From positions 6,662,501 through 6,726,500 of the forward strand of contig NZ_CP074380.1 of NCBI RefSeq assembly GCF_022695595.1: a stretch of 64,000 nucleotides of DNA, in the 5' to 3' direction. Made by a program: the position numbers and the translations under genes. Origin of the DNA: Streptomyces sp. MST-110588 (GTDB lineage Bacteria; Actinomycetota; Actinomycetes; Streptomycetales; Streptomycetaceae). Position 1 is the stretch's first letter; every line of letters starts with the position of its first letter. The notes beneath the pieces were generated by a model, which was not told the DNA's origin, made no database searches, and saw nothing but the letters and a program-made list of their open reading frames with translations. Below, piece by piece: positions 37,878-49,004 of this stretch.

Positions 37878-39008
37878 TCAGGTGGATTCGCGTACGACCA
37901 AGGTGGCGGGGGTGATGACGGGGGAGAGGACCGGTGGGGCGGTGGGTGCGGCGGTGGCGGGCGTGGCGGTGGCGGACGTTGCGGCGGCGGGTGTCGCAGG
38001 GGAGGACAGCAGGCTCAGCAAGAGGCGGGCCATCAGGCGGCCCATCTCTTCGACGTCCTGGCGCACCGTGGTCAGTGGCGGGTCCGCCCAGGCTGCGGGC
38101 TCCAGGTCGTCGTAGCCCACCACCGCCACGTCTCGCGGCACCCGCCGCCCGTACGCCCGGAGGGTACGCAGCGCGCCCGAGGCCATCAGGTCGGAGCAGG
38201 CGAAGACCGCGTCCAGGTCCGGGGCGGCGGTCAGGAGCGTGGCCATGGCGCGTTCACCGCCGGACGCGGTGAATCCGCCGTCCGCGATCAGCCGCGGGTC
38301 CGGTGCCGCGGGCGCCAGCGCGTCGCGGTAGCCGTCCAGGCGGTCCTGGGCCGAGGTCTGGTCGAGCGGTCCGGTGATCACGGCGATCCGGCGGCGTCCT
38401 GTGGCCAGGAGATGGCGTACGGCCTGACGGGCGCCACCACGGTTGTCGGTGTCGACGTACAAGGGTTGGGCCCGGGTCCCGGTGGCGGGGGCGGGGGACG
38501 GGCGGGGCGCCGTGGTCGGGGCGGTCCAGCCGGGGCGGCCACCGAACACGGTGGGCAGACCGGCGGCCTCGGCCATCGCGGGCAACGGGTCGTCACGGTG
38601 CAAGGAGAACATCAGCGCTCCGTCGACATGGCCGCCCGACAGATAACGGCCGATCCGGTCGTAATCGGCACGGTCCTCCACCAGCAGCAACAGCAACTGG
38701 GTGTCGGCGGCCGACAGTTCCCGGCTGATGCCGCGCAGGTGCTGGGCGAAGAAGGGGTCGGAGAAGACCCGGGCCTCCGGCTCGGCGATCACGACGGCGA
38801 CGGCCCCGGTCCGCCGGGTGACCAGCGAGCGGGCCGCACTGTTGGGTACGTAGCCCAACTCGGCGACGGCTCGCCGGACCTTCTCCGCCACCGCGGACCG
38901 TACGCCGTTCCCGCCGTTGACCACGCGCGAGACCGTGGCACGGGAAACGCCGGCCCGCGCGGCGACCACCTCCAGGGTCGGGCGAGGGCTGCACATCGGG
39001 CTCGACAC
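37878..39008 (-). CDS. LacI-family regulator of the beta-glucanase genes
   Basis: A 376-residue LacI/GalR repressor. The helix-turn-helix is TLEVVAARAGVSRATVSRVVN (residues 11-31), with the hinge helix NSAARSLVTRRTG and a periplasmic-binding-protein-like ligand domain (VFACSDLMASGALRTLRAYG). GTG at 39008 has AAGGAG eight bases upstream. The C-terminus is Ala/Thr/Pro-rich. It is divergent from the GH16-GH64 genes, and a perfect LacI-type palindrome lies between at 39080, so it probably represses them until a beta-glucan oligosaccharide binds. Confidence 0.9.
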   Translation of the reverse strand: MSSPMCSPRPTLEVVAARAGVSRATVSRVVNGGNGVRSAVAEKVRRAVAELGYVPNSAARSLVTRRTGAVAVVIAEPEARVFSDPFFAQHLRGISRELSAADTQLLLLLVEDRADYDRIGRYLSGGHVDGALMFSLHRDDPLPAMAEAAGLPTVFGGRPGWTAPTTAPRPSPAPATGTRAQPLYVDTDNRGGARQAVRHLLATGRRRIAVITGPLDQTSAQDRLDGYRDALAPAAPDPRLIADGGFTASGGERAMATLLTAAPDLDAVFACSDLMASGALRTLRAYGRRVPRDVAVVGYDDLEPAAWADPPLTTVRQDVEEMGRLMARLLLSLLSSPATPAAATSATATPATAAPTAPPVLSPVITPATLVVREST

Positions 39009-39079
39009 CGACCAACTCCTTTGGCTGCAAGGCCACTTGACGCCCGGGCGTCAAGTCGGCAGGGTGCCCGTACACGATA

Positions 39080-39093
39080 TGAGAGCGCTCTCA
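39080..39093. promoter_or_regulatory. LacI-type operator palindrome
   Basis: TGAGAGCGCTCTCA is a perfect 14-bp palindrome with the central CG step typical of LacI/CebR-type operators. It lies 72 bp from the regulator start and 70 bp from the GH16 start, so it can control both. Related half sites (GAGAGC/GCTCTC) recur throughout the downstream repeat array. Confidence 0.8.
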
Positions 39094-39162
39094 AGCTGTG
39101 CACCCCCCAGCGAGGTCCCGATTCCTCACCGCCCCACCTTGCCGAGGAAAGGTCAGGTTGTC

Positions 39163-40865
39163 ATGGGCATGCCAGTTCGTCCGCCACGCATGGCGCGAAA
39201 AGCCCGAGAGGTCCAAGAGGTTCAAGAGGCCCGAGAAGTCCGAGGGGGCGAAGGGGAGCACCGCTCACGAACGAGAGCGGTGCTCCGTTCTCTGATCCCC
39301 GCTTCCTACGGAGAGCGCCGGTCAGAAACGAGAGCGGCGCTCTCTTCCGTGACTCCTGCTCTCTTAGGAGAGCACTGCTCCGGGATGAGAGCGGTGCTCA
39401 GTTCTGTGATCGCCGCTTCTCGACGAGAGCATTGGTTACGTACGAGAGCAGTGCTCTGTTCTGTGACCTCTGCTCTCAAGAGAGAGCGTCGCTCTGGGAC
39501 GAGAGCGGTGCTCCGTTTCGTGGTTGCCGCTTCTCGACCGGAGCACCGGTTACGTACGAGAGCGGTGCTCTCCTCTGCGTCCCCCGCTTCCCGGAGAGAG
39601 CGGCGATCGCGTACGAGAGCAGTGCTCTGCTCTGCGATCACCGCACTTGCGGCGGCCTGCGCCCTGGTCCTGGTTCCCGCCGGGACGGCCCACGCCGCGG
39701 CTGTCCCCGACACGGCGAACCCGACCGGAATCGATTCGACCAGAATCGACGCGGCAGGAATCAGCCCGGCCGGAATCAATCAGGCCGGAATCGGACCGGG
39801 CAGCGTCAACCTCACCGCAGTCAATCCCGTGCCGGCCGGTCCCATGCCAGCCGACCCCATGTCGACCAGCCCCGTGCCAGCCGACCCCATGTCGACCGAT
39901 CTCGTGCCGGCCGGTCCCGTGCCAACCAACCCAATGTCGACCAGTTCCGCGCCGACCACCGCCGCGCCGACTAACCCCGCGCCCGGGGCGCTCGCGTCAG
40001 TCGTCTCCGCCGGGGCTGCAGGCTTTCGGGAGGTTTGGCGGGCGGACTTTGGTGGGGGTGCTGGTTCGCGGCCGTCGGGGGAGGACTGGATCGTTGATAC
40101 GGGGACGTCCTATCCGGGGGGTCCGGCCAACTGGGGTACCGGTGAGCGGCAGACGTACACCGATCGACCCGAAAACGTTCAGCTTGATGGGGCCGGGCAT
40201 CTCAGGATCACGGCGCTGAAGAACGGTGCCACGTGGACCTCGGGTCGGATCGAGACTCGGCGTACGGACTTCGCGGCCCCAGCCGGTGGCAAGCTCCGGA
40301 TCGAGGCGCGCATCCGGATGCCCGACGTCTCCGGTGACGCGGCCCTCGGCTACTGGCCCGCCTTCTGGACGCTCGGCGCCGCCTTCCGCGGCAATTACTG
40401 GAACTGGCCGGGCATCGGCGAGTTCGACGTCATGGAGAACGTCAACGGCCTCAACAGGGTCTGGGGCGTGTTGCACTGCGGTGTGAACCCGGGTGGGCCC
40501 TGCAACGAGACGCAGGGCAGGGGCGGCTCGCGCGAGTGCCCCGGTTCCGCCTGCCAGGCCGGCTTCCATACGTACGCGCTGGAGCTGGACCGCGGCGGCG
40601 CCGTGGAGTCCTTGAACTGGTCGGTGGACGGGCAGCGGTTCCACTCCGTCACCTCGGCCCAGATGGATGCCGACACCTGGGCCAGGGCCACCCACCACGG
40701 CCATTTCCTGCTGCTGAACCTCGCGATGGGCGGGGCGTTCCCCGATGCCGTCGCGGGCCGTGCCACCCCTACCGATGCAACGCGCCCCGGGGGTTCGCTC
40801 CTGGTGGACCATGTTTCCGTCTCCGTACAGCCCGCGCGGGCCGTTCGACAGGGGCCACGTCATGA
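39163..40865 (+). CDS. GH16 beta-glucanase with repeat-expanded leader (probable frameshift at the 3' end)
   Basis: A secreted endo-beta-1,3-glucanase-type enzyme. The GH16 domain covers about residues 287-555, with catalytic E420-F-D-V-M-E425 (GIGEFDVMENVN) and flanking YWPAFWTLGA. The Sec signal h-region ends at AHA, residue 178, far inside the frame. Before it lie seven 19-residue repeats and a REVQEV-type repeat from ATG 39163 (GAGGAAAGG upstream), so the true start is uncertain. Three TTA codons make bldA dependence likely. After the catalytic domain the frame runs on to 41310 inside the next gene; one missing base in the C/G runs at 40831-40840 would instead end it at TGA 40863, overlapping GH64 as ATGA, which is the layout adopted here. 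Confidence 0.8.
39256..39654 (+). repeat. Seven 57-bp tandem repeats with operator-like palindromes
   Basis: Units start at 39256, 39313, 39370, 39427, 39484, 39541 and 39598. Every unit contains AGAGCRGYGCTC, a near-palindrome resembling the upstream operator, and further GAGAGC/GCTCTC half sites. In the gene frame each encodes 19 residues of the type E-[HR]-x-x-x-T-R-A-V-L. All seven use the rare AGA codon at the same place, and three units contain TTA. The last unit merges into the signal-peptide hydrophobic core. Confidence 0.92.
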
Positions 40866-42103
40866 TCAACCGCCGCAGGCTGCTCGGCTGTCTCGCCGTA
40901 CCGGCTACCTCCGGCCGCGCGGTACAGGCCATGTCCGGCCTCGCGATACCGGCCGTGGCCGGCGCGGTCGCCGCGTCGGCCACCGGGAGGCGGCCCGCCG
41001 CCCTCGGTTCCGCAGCGCCCGCCGCCCCCATCACCCTCCCCCTGCGCATCGTCAACCGCACCGGTCACTACGCCAATTCGTCCATCCGCATCTACATCGT
41101 CGGTCACGACGGCACCCGGCAGGTACGGGTCACCCCCGAGGGCACACTCGCGCCCGTCGCCCTGGAGGACAACGGTCCGGACGGCTTCACCGACTACGCG
41201 CTGCCGCTGGCCGCGAGCGGCACCACGACCCTGCGGCTGCCCCGTATGTCCGGTCGCCTCTACGTAGCGCTCGGCGCCCGGCTGAAGTTCCGGGCCGTCC
41301 GGGACGGTGACGGCCGGCCCGCCCTGGCCCATCCGGCGGGCTGGGTCCCCTCGGACCCCAACTACCCCGTCCCGTACGACTGCGCGGAGTTCACGTACGA
41401 CCAGTACGGGATGCACTGCAACACCACGATGGTCGACATGTTCAGCGTCCCGATGGCCATCAGGCTCACCGGGGCCCGGGACCAGACGGCCGGGACGCTC
41501 AAGGACGGTGCCCGCGCCCGGATCTTCGCCGAGCTCGCCGGCACCGAGGGCTTCTCCCGGCTCGTCGTCGGTGACCGGCGCGTCATCGCCCCGGGGCACG
41601 GCCTGGACGGCGGTCTGTTCGCCCGCGATCACCTCGCGCCGTACATCGACGGAGCCTGGGCGGCGTACGAGTCCAGGGACTTGAAGGTCACCACCGGCGC
41701 CGGCACGTTCACCGGACGGGTCCGTGCCGGCCGGCTCTCCTTCACCGGGCCCTCGGCGGTCACGGCGGCCACGGCGGTCTCCTTCGCCAAGCCCACCACC
41801 CGTGACGTCCTGTTCTGCGACGGCGCGCTGGCCGCGCCCAACGACGGCGTCAGCGGCCCGGTCGCCGCCGTACTCGGCGCGGCCCTCAACCGCTCCACCC
41901 TCACCGCCCACGCCGTCCAGCCCACCACCGACCCGGCGCTCTTCTACCGCGAGCGGCTCACCCACCACTACGCGCGGGTCATGCACGCCGCGAGCGTGGA
42001 CGGCAGGGCGTACGGCTTCGCCTTCGACGACGTGGCCGGCTTCGCCCCGTACATCGAGGACGGGGCGCCGCGCGAGATGACTCTCACCCTCACGCCTTGG
42101 TGA
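40862..42103 (+). CDS. GH64 beta-1,3-glucanase
   Basis: A 413-residue secreted beta-1,3-glucanase of the laminaripentaose-producing GH64 family. It begins MINRRRLLGCLAVPA, a probable Tat signal. The mature part has PLRIVNRTGHYANSSIRIYIVG, an N-terminal barrel-like domain, and DCAEFTYDQYGMHCNTTMVDMFSVPMAI, the family's catalytic cleft region. The ATG at 40862 fits an ATGA overlap with the GH16 gene. With GH16 it should degrade laminarin or fungal cell wall; both are probably under the LacI regulator. Confidence 0.92.
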   Translation: MINRRRLLGCLAVPATSGRAVQAMSGLAIPAVAGAVAASATGRRPAALGSAAPAAPITLPLRIVNRTGHYANSSIRIYIVGHDGTRQVRVTPEGTLAPVALEDNGPDGFTDYALPLAASGTTTLRLPRMSGRLYVALGARLKFRAVRDGDGRPALAHPAGWVPSDPNYPVPYDCAEFTYDQYGMHCNTTMVDMFSVPMAIRLTGARDQTAGTLKDGARARIFAELAGTEGFSRLVVGDRRVIAPGHGLDGGLFARDHLAPYIDGAWAAYESRDLKVTTGAGTFTGRVRAGRLSFTGPSAVTAATAVSFAKPTTRDVLFCDGALAAPNDGVSGPVAAVLGAALNRSTLTAHAVQPTTDPALFYRERLTHHYARVMHAASVDGRAYGFAFDDVAGFAPYIEDGAPREMTLTLTPW

Positions 42104-42150
42104 CGATCGTCGGGGAGTGGGGGCGCTTGGGGGCTGTGGGTCGCTTGGAC

Positions 42151-42192
42151 AGGAGGCAGGAGGCAGGAGGCAGGAGGCAGGAGGCAGGAGGC
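42151..42192. repeat. 7-bp tandem repeat, six units
   Basis: Six perfect head-to-tail copies of AGGAGGC in the spacer between GH64 (+) and an MFS gene (-). A few 8-9-bp TTCACCGG copies follow at about 42218-42240. The spacer holds no gene. Such runs are prone to copy-number slippage. Confidence 0.9.
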
Positions 42193-42234
42193 ACGGCGGG
42201 TCCTGCCGGTTCATCGATTCACCGGTTCACCGGT

Positions 42235-43608
42235 TCACCGGGCACGGACGAGCTGTCGTACGGCGAGGGCGGCGACCGGGGCGATCACAAGCGCCGTGGC
42301 GGCGTTGAGCCCGCCGAAGCCGACCAGCGCGACGACGCCGCCGGAGAGCGCACCGCCGGCGGCTCCGGCCAGGTTCATCAGCGCGTCGGACTGCCCCTGC
42401 ACCTCGGAGCGGTGTTCGGCGGCGGTGGCCTCGGTGAGCAGCGTCGCACCGGCGACGGTCGCACAGGACCAGCCGAGGCCGAGGAGGACGAGGCCGGTGG
42501 CGGTGGCCCCTTGGGAGCCGTCGGCGGTCCCGGCGACCAGCGCGGCGGCGACGAAGAGGAGCTGTCCCAGGACGATGACGGGGGCACGCCCGACGCGGTC
42601 GGTGAGCCGGCCCACGAGGGGCGAGAGGGCGTACATCCCGGCGATGTGCAGGCTGATGGTGAGGCCGACGATGTGCAGCGTGGCGCCGTGGTGGGTGAGC
42701 TGGACAGGCGTCATGGTCATGACGGAGACCATGACGGCATGCCCCAGGACCAGGGACATCAGTCCGAGCAGGGCGGCGGGCGAGGACCGTACGTGGCGCA
42801 GCGCGGCGGCCGTACGGGCCGGGAGGGAGGCCCCGGAAACGGTCGCCGTGGAGCTGTCGACGGCGGCCGGGCGCAGCGGATCGGGCCGCAGGAGGAACCA
42901 GATCACCACCCAGCCCAGCACGAAGGCCAGGACGGAGAAGACGAACGTACCGGCCTCCTCGGGAAGTTCGAGCGCGCGGGCGATCGGCTCGCCGGGGCCG
43001 GAGAGGTTGGGGCCGATGACGCTGCCCACGGTGGTGGACCAGACGACCAGCGACAGCGAACGGGCCCGGTCGCCGTCCTCGGCGAGGTCGGTGGCGGCAT
43101 AGCGGGACTGGAGGTTGGCGGCGGTGCCGGAGCCTATGAGCAGACAGCCGAGGAGGACCGGCGGGAACCAGCCGAGCCGGGCGGCGGTCAGGACGAGCAG
43201 CGCGCCCGCGGCGGCCAGCAGCCAGCCGGTGCCGAGCCCCACCCGGCGCCCCCGGGACCGGGAGAGGCCGGCGAGCGGGATGCCGAGCAGGGCGGCGCCG
43301 AGGGTGGTGCAGGTGGTCGCGAGGCCGGCCGCGGCGTCGGACCCGGTCAGCCGGCTCACCAGCAGCGACCCGGAGGAGAGCGTCGCTCCGATGCCGACAC
43401 CGGCTATGACCTGGGCGGCCATCAAGACCTTGACGGTACGGCGCTGTACGGCGGCCCGCGCGGTGTGTGCCATGGGCGCGGTATGTGCTGTCTGTGCGGT
43501 GTGCGCCGTACGGTCGCGGCCCGGGGACGGCCCGGTGTCCGGGGACGGCTCGACGCCCGGGCAGGGGCCGTCGGACGGATCGGTCGGCGCGTGCGGGGTT
43601 CCTGGCAT
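42235..43608 (-). CDS. MFS transporter
   Basis: A 457-residue major-facilitator protein with about 12 membrane helices after a 55-residue Pro/His/Thr-rich N-terminus (reiterated AHTA). The loop 2-3 motif appears as GLSRSRGRRVGLGTGWLL and its second-half counterpart as PLVGRLTDRVGRAPVIVLG. Family position suggests drug or metabolite efflux. It ends 42 bp after the repeat run and lies 72 bp downstream of the next MFS gene on the same strand, so the two may be cotranscribed. Confidence 0.88.
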   Translation of the reverse strand: MPGTPHAPTDPSDGPCPGVEPSPDTGPSPGRDRTAHTAQTAHTAPMAHTARAAVQRRTVKVLMAAQVIAGVGIGATLSSGSLLVSRLTGSDAAAGLATTCTTLGAALLGIPLAGLSRSRGRRVGLGTGWLLAAAGALLVLTAARLGWFPPVLLGCLLIGSGTAANLQSRYAATDLAEDGDRARSLSLVVWSTTVGSVIGPNLSGPGEPIARALELPEEAGTFVFSVLAFVLGWVVIWFLLRPDPLRPAAVDSSTATVSGASLPARTAAALRHVRSSPAALLGLMSLVLGHAVMVSVMTMTPVQLTHHGATLHIVGLTISLHIAGMYALSPLVGRLTDRVGRAPVIVLGQLLFVAAALVAGTADGSQGATATGLVLLGLGWSCATVAGATLLTEATAAEHRSEVQGQSDALMNLAGAAGGALSGGVVALVGFGGLNAATALVIAPVAALAVRQLVRAR

Positions 43609-43680
43609 GCGGCACAGCGTACGAGCGGTCGTGGAGCGGCGGTGGCTCGGCGGCGGTCTCCTGAGGCGCGGCCCGCGGCT

Positions 43681-44943
43681 CTACTCGGCGGACTCGGGTA
43701 CGTAACGCGTCGGATGCCGCCCGCCGAGGAGCACCGCGCAGGCTCCGACGGTCAGCAGCCCGCCGAGGAGGAAGGCGCCCCGCACACCGGCGAGCGGCAG
43801 AACCAGTCCGCCGAACGCGGCGCCCGCCGCGATACCGGCGTTGTAGGCACCGGAGTTCGCCGCGAGGGCGATGTCCGTACGGCCCGGCGCGCAGTGCAGT
43901 ATCGCGTGCTGGGTGGCCATGAACACCGGTCCCAGTGCGGCGCCCGTCAGCACCAGGAACATCACCGCGGCGACCGGATCGGTGCCGGCCGCGTACAGGC
44001 CGAGCATGCCCACCGCCTGTGTGGCCACGGCAGCGATCAGCGCGGAGTGCGCGAAGCGGTCCAGCAACGCGCCGGTGACGCTCGCCCCGGCCAGACACGC
44101 GACGCCGAAGGCCATGAACAGGGCGCTGACCGCCCCCGGAGAGAACCCTGTCACCTCACCCAGGAACTTCACGAGGTAGGTGTATCCCGCGAACGCCCCG
44201 GTGGCGGACAGGGTTCCGGCCGCCAGTACGGTCCCGAACCGGCGGGCGTCGGGAGCGGTTCCGTAGGCGGCGGCCTCTTCTCGCGGACGCGAGGTCGGCA
44301 GCAGTACGGCGATGGTCACCAGGCAGACGAGCCCCAGGGCCGCCGGTACGGCGACCGGCACCGGCCAGCCGCTCCGCCGGCCCAGCCAGGTCCCGGCGGG
44401 GACACCGGCCACCAGCGCGAGGGAACCGGCGACGGACAGCGCCCCGACCACACGCCCACGGATCCCGGGCGCGAACAGGCCCACCGCGACCGGTCCCGCC
44501 ACGGCCCAGAACAGCGCCTGGGCGAGCGCGGTCGGCAGCCGCGCCACCAGGAGCAGCCAGTAGGAGGTGGCCAGGGCCGCGACCAGGCTGGATGCGACCA
44601 GGGCGGCCAGTAGCCCCGTGAGCACGTGACGCCGGGGCACGGCCCGCAGGACGTGGGCGAGCGGCAAGGAGGCGAGGGCCACCGTCACGCCGTAACCGGT
44701 GACCAGGAGACCGACCGACGGCACCGGTACGTGCAGGCTGTCGGCGATGAGCTCCAGGAGGCCGATCGGCAGGTTCTCCGCGGTGTTGAAGGTGAAGGCG
44801 GCCGGCATGAGGGCCACGAGCACCGCCGGCCTGTGCCACGCGGGCCTGTGCCGTGTCGGCCTGTGCCACGGAGCCGGTCGCGTCGTGACCCCGCGGTCTC
44901 TTCCCGGCCTGGTCCCTCGCACCTGCTCCATGGCACCGTCCAT
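43681..44943 (-). CDS. MFS transporter, DHA1/AraJ-like
   Basis: A 420-residue efflux-type MFS protein with 12 predicted helices. Recognisable features are LMPAAFTFNTAENLPIGLLELIA (helix 1 of sugar/drug exporters of the AraJ/YdhP group), VTGYGVTVALASLPL and RLPTALAQALFWAVAGPVA. The N-terminal 35 residues are His/Arg/Pro-rich with repeated RPxWHRP units. The substrate is unknown. It is separated from the GH15-like gene by a 164-bp spacer that holds three copies of CTCCCGCAC. Confidence 0.88.
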   Translation of the reverse strand: MDGAMEQVRGTRPGRDRGVTTRPAPWHRPTRHRPAWHRPAVLVALMPAAFTFNTAENLPIGLLELIADSLHVPVPSVGLLVTGYGVTVALASLPLAHVLRAVPRRHVLTGLLAALVASSLVAALATSYWLLLVARLPTALAQALFWAVAGPVAVGLFAPGIRGRVVGALSVAGSLALVAGVPAGTWLGRRSGWPVPVAVPAALGLVCLVTIAVLLPTSRPREEAAAYGTAPDARRFGTVLAAGTLSATGAFAGYTYLVKFLGEVTGFSPGAVSALFMAFGVACLAGASVTGALLDRFAHSALIAAVATQAVGMLGLYAAGTDPVAAVMFLVLTGAALGPVFMATQHAILHCAPGRTDIALAANSGAYNAGIAAGAAFGGLVLPLAGVRGAFLLGGLLTVGACAVLLGGRHPTRYVPESAE

Positions 44944-45107
44944 GGAGGTACCCCACCGGGCTCACCCGTCCCGTCGCAACAGAATTCCGCTGCCGTGCGG
45001 GGCACTGCTCATCCAGGCCCACCCGGGCTCATCCGGCCCTGCGCCCCCACTTCCCGCACCTCCCGCACCTCCCGCACCTACGCGTACGACGCCCCGATCC
45101 CCACGCC

Positions 45108-46910
45108 CTACGCCCCGTACGCCCCGCTGGCCGTCAGCCGCAGCGCCGTGTCGATCAGCGGAACGTGACTGAACGCCTGCGGGAAGTTGCCCACTTGGCG
45201 CTGCCGCTTGGAGTCCCACTCCTCAGCCAACAGGCCCAGGTCGTTGCGGAGCGCGAGCAGCCGTTCGAAGAGTTTGCGGGCCTCCTCGACCCGGCCGATC
45301 ATCGCCAGGTCGTCCGCGAGCCAGAACGAGCAGGCCAGGAAGGCCCCTTCGTCCCCTTCCAGGCCGTCCACGCCCGCGTCCTCGCCGGACGTCGGGTAGC
45401 GCAGGATGAAGCCGTCCTCGGTGCCCAGTTCGCGCTGGATCGCCTCGATCGTGCCGATGACGCGTTTGTCGTCCGGCGGCAGGAAGCCCATCTGCGGGAT
45501 CAGCAGCAGCGAGGCGTCCAGTTCCTTGGAGCCGTAGGACTGGGTGAAGGTGTTGCGCTGCGGGTCGTAGCCCTTCTCGCACACGTCGCGGTGGATGGTC
45601 TCGCGCAGCTCCTTCCAGCGCTCCAGGGGGCCGTCCACGTCGCCGGACTCGATCAGCTTGATCGTGCGGTCCACCGCGACCCAGGTCATCACCTTGGAGT
45701 GCACGAAGTGGCGGCGCGGGCCGCGCACCTCCCAGATGCCCTCGTCCGGTTCGTCCCAGTGCTTCTCCACCCACTGGATCAGCTTGAGCTGGAGGAGGGA
45801 GGCGTAGTCGTTGCGGGCCAGCCCGGTGTTGTGCGCCAGGTGCAGCGCTTCGGTGACCTCGCCGTACACGTCGAGCTGGAGCTGTCCGGCGGCGCCGTTG
45901 CCGACCCGGACCGGCCGGGAGTTCTCGTATCCCGTCAGCCAGGTCAGCTCGTTCTCGCCCAACTCCCGTTCGCCCGCGATCCCGTACATGATCTGGAGGT
46001 TCTCCGGGTCGCCGGCCACCGCCCGCAGCAGCCACTCGCGCCAGGCGCGGGCCTCCTCGCGGTAGCCGGTGCGCAGCAGCGAGGAGAGGGTGATGGCGGC
46101 GTCCCGCAGCCAGGTGAAGCGGTAGTCCCAGTTGCGGGAGCCGCCGATGTCCTCGGGCAGTGAGGTGGTGGGCGCCGCGACGATGCCGCCGGTGGGCGCG
46201 TACGTCAGTGCCTTGAGGGTGATCAGCGAGCGCACCACCGCGTCCCGGTAGGGGCCGTGGTACGTGCAGTGCTCGACCCACTCGCGCCAGAACTCCTCGG
46301 TGGCCTCCAGGGAGCCCTCCGGGTCCGGCAGGCCCGGCTCCTGGTGGTGGGAGGGCTGCCAACTGAGGGTGAAGGCGATCCGCTCACCGGGGGAGACGGT
46401 GAAGTCGGAGTACGTCGTCAGGTCCTTGCCGTAGGTCTCGGCGTCGGTGTCCAGCCACACCGAGTCCGGTCCGGCGACCGCGACCGTACGGGTGCCGACC
46501 TTGTGCACCCACGGCACGACCCATCCGTACGCGAACCGCATGCGCAGTGCCGAGCGCATCGGCACCCGGCCGCTGACCCCTTCCACGACGCGGATCAACT
46601 GGGGCGCGCCGTCGCGCGGCGGCATGAAGTCGATGACGCGGACCGTGCCGCGCGGGGTGTCCCATTCGGATTCCAGTACGAGCGAATCGCCCCGGTACCG
46701 GCGCCGGTCGGCCGGCTGCGGCTGCCCCTCCGGGCTCGTGGCGGGCCCCATCCGCCAGAACCCGTTCTCCTCGGTTCCCAGCAGGCCCGCGAACACCGCC
46801 GGTGAGTCGAAACGCGGCAGACACAGCCAGTCCACCGTGCCGTCCCTGCACACCAGAGCGGCGGTCTGCATATCGCCGATGAGTGCGTAGTCCTCGATGC
46901 GCCCGGCCAC
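45108..46910 (-). CDS. GH15-family glycoside hydrolase
   Basis: A roughly 600-residue cytoplasmic protein of the glucoamylase/trehalase-like GH15 family. The N-terminal domain begins AGRIEDYALIGDMQTAALVCRDGTVDWLCLPRFDS. The (alpha/alpha)6 barrel contains GGSRNWDYRFTWLRDAAITL, ILRYPTSGEDAGVDGLEGDEGAFLACSFWLADDLAM (general acid region) and AEEWDSKRQRQVGNFPQAFSHVPLI. GTG at 46910 has GGGAG six bases upstream; ATG at 46916 is nearly equivalent. The enzyme could act on trehalose or alpha-glucans. It is divergent from pyrG; a much longer frame upstream is antisense to pyrG and not coding. Confidence 0.9.
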   Translation of the reverse strand: MAGRIEDYALIGDMQTAALVCRDGTVDWLCLPRFDSPAVFAGLLGTEENGFWRMGPATSPEGQPQPADRRRYRGDSLVLESEWDTPRGTVRVIDFMPPRDGAPQLIRVVEGVSGRVPMRSALRMRFAYGWVVPWVHKVGTRTVAVAGPDSVWLDTDAETYGKDLTTYSDFTVSPGERIAFTLSWQPSHHQEPGLPDPEGSLEATEEFWREWVEHCTYHGPYRDAVVRSLITLKALTYAPTGGIVAAPTTSLPEDIGGSRNWDYRFTWLRDAAITLSSLLRTGYREEARAWREWLLRAVAGDPENLQIMYGIAGERELGENELTWLTGYENSRPVRVGNGAAGQLQLDVYGEVTEALHLAHNTGLARNDYASLLQLKLIQWVEKHWDEPDEGIWEVRGPRRHFVHSKVMTWVAVDRTIKLIESGDVDGPLERWKELRETIHRDVCEKGYDPQRNTFTQSYGSKELDASLLLIPQMGFLPPDDKRVIGTIEAIQRELGTEDGFILRYPTSGEDAGVDGLEGDEGAFLACSFWLADDLAMIGRVEEARKLFERLLALRNDLGLLAEEWDSKRQRQVGNFPQAFSHVPLIDTALRLTASGAYGA

Positions 46911-47309
46911 GTACATCTCCCGTCGAACTGGAGTGACGCCCCCCATGGGACGTGTGATCTGTCCGTCCTGCCCATGTAACTGCGCCGAGCGCCTGGTCCG
47001 GAAATCGGGCGGGGGTGGTGCCGTGCCGGACGGCTCATAGCGAGTGTCCGAGCAGGATACGACGCACGCAAGTGATCCGCGTGCCGCCGGGGCAGTACGG
47101 TGATCGGCCGAACGGGTGGCCTCGGTCACGTCGGCCGCCGCGAGCGTGGCCGGGCGCGACCGTGTCCGGTCGCTGATAGCCTGGTACCCCGTGGACCGGT
47201 GGGCCTGAGCGCAAGTCACGGCACCCCCGAACCGCAGCGACGGCACCCCGGAAGCCTCCGGGACGGCGCCGGATCGCACTCTCCACCTCGCGACCACGGG
47301 AGCTCCCTC
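46911..47309. promoter_or_regulatory. Divergent intergenic region, GH15 and pyrG promoters
   Basis: About 400 bp without a gene on either strand. It must hold the promoters of both flanking genes. GGGAG at 47299 is the pyrG ribosome-binding site. No palindromic operator or attenuator of note is visible. Confidence 0.5.
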
Positions 47310-47315
47310 TTGGCC

Positions 47316-49004
<1,689 letters not shown>

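Noticed and set aside
39256..39654. Regularly spaced palindromic repeats resembling a CRISPR array
   Set aside because: The 57-bp units are directly adjacent with no unique spacers, and no cas genes are present.
40866..41310. C-terminal extension of GH16 into the GH64 gene
   Set aside because: The sequence becomes Arg/His/Pro-rich, typical of a wrong frame. A one-base correction gives an ATGA overlap, though the literal frame does continue to 41310.
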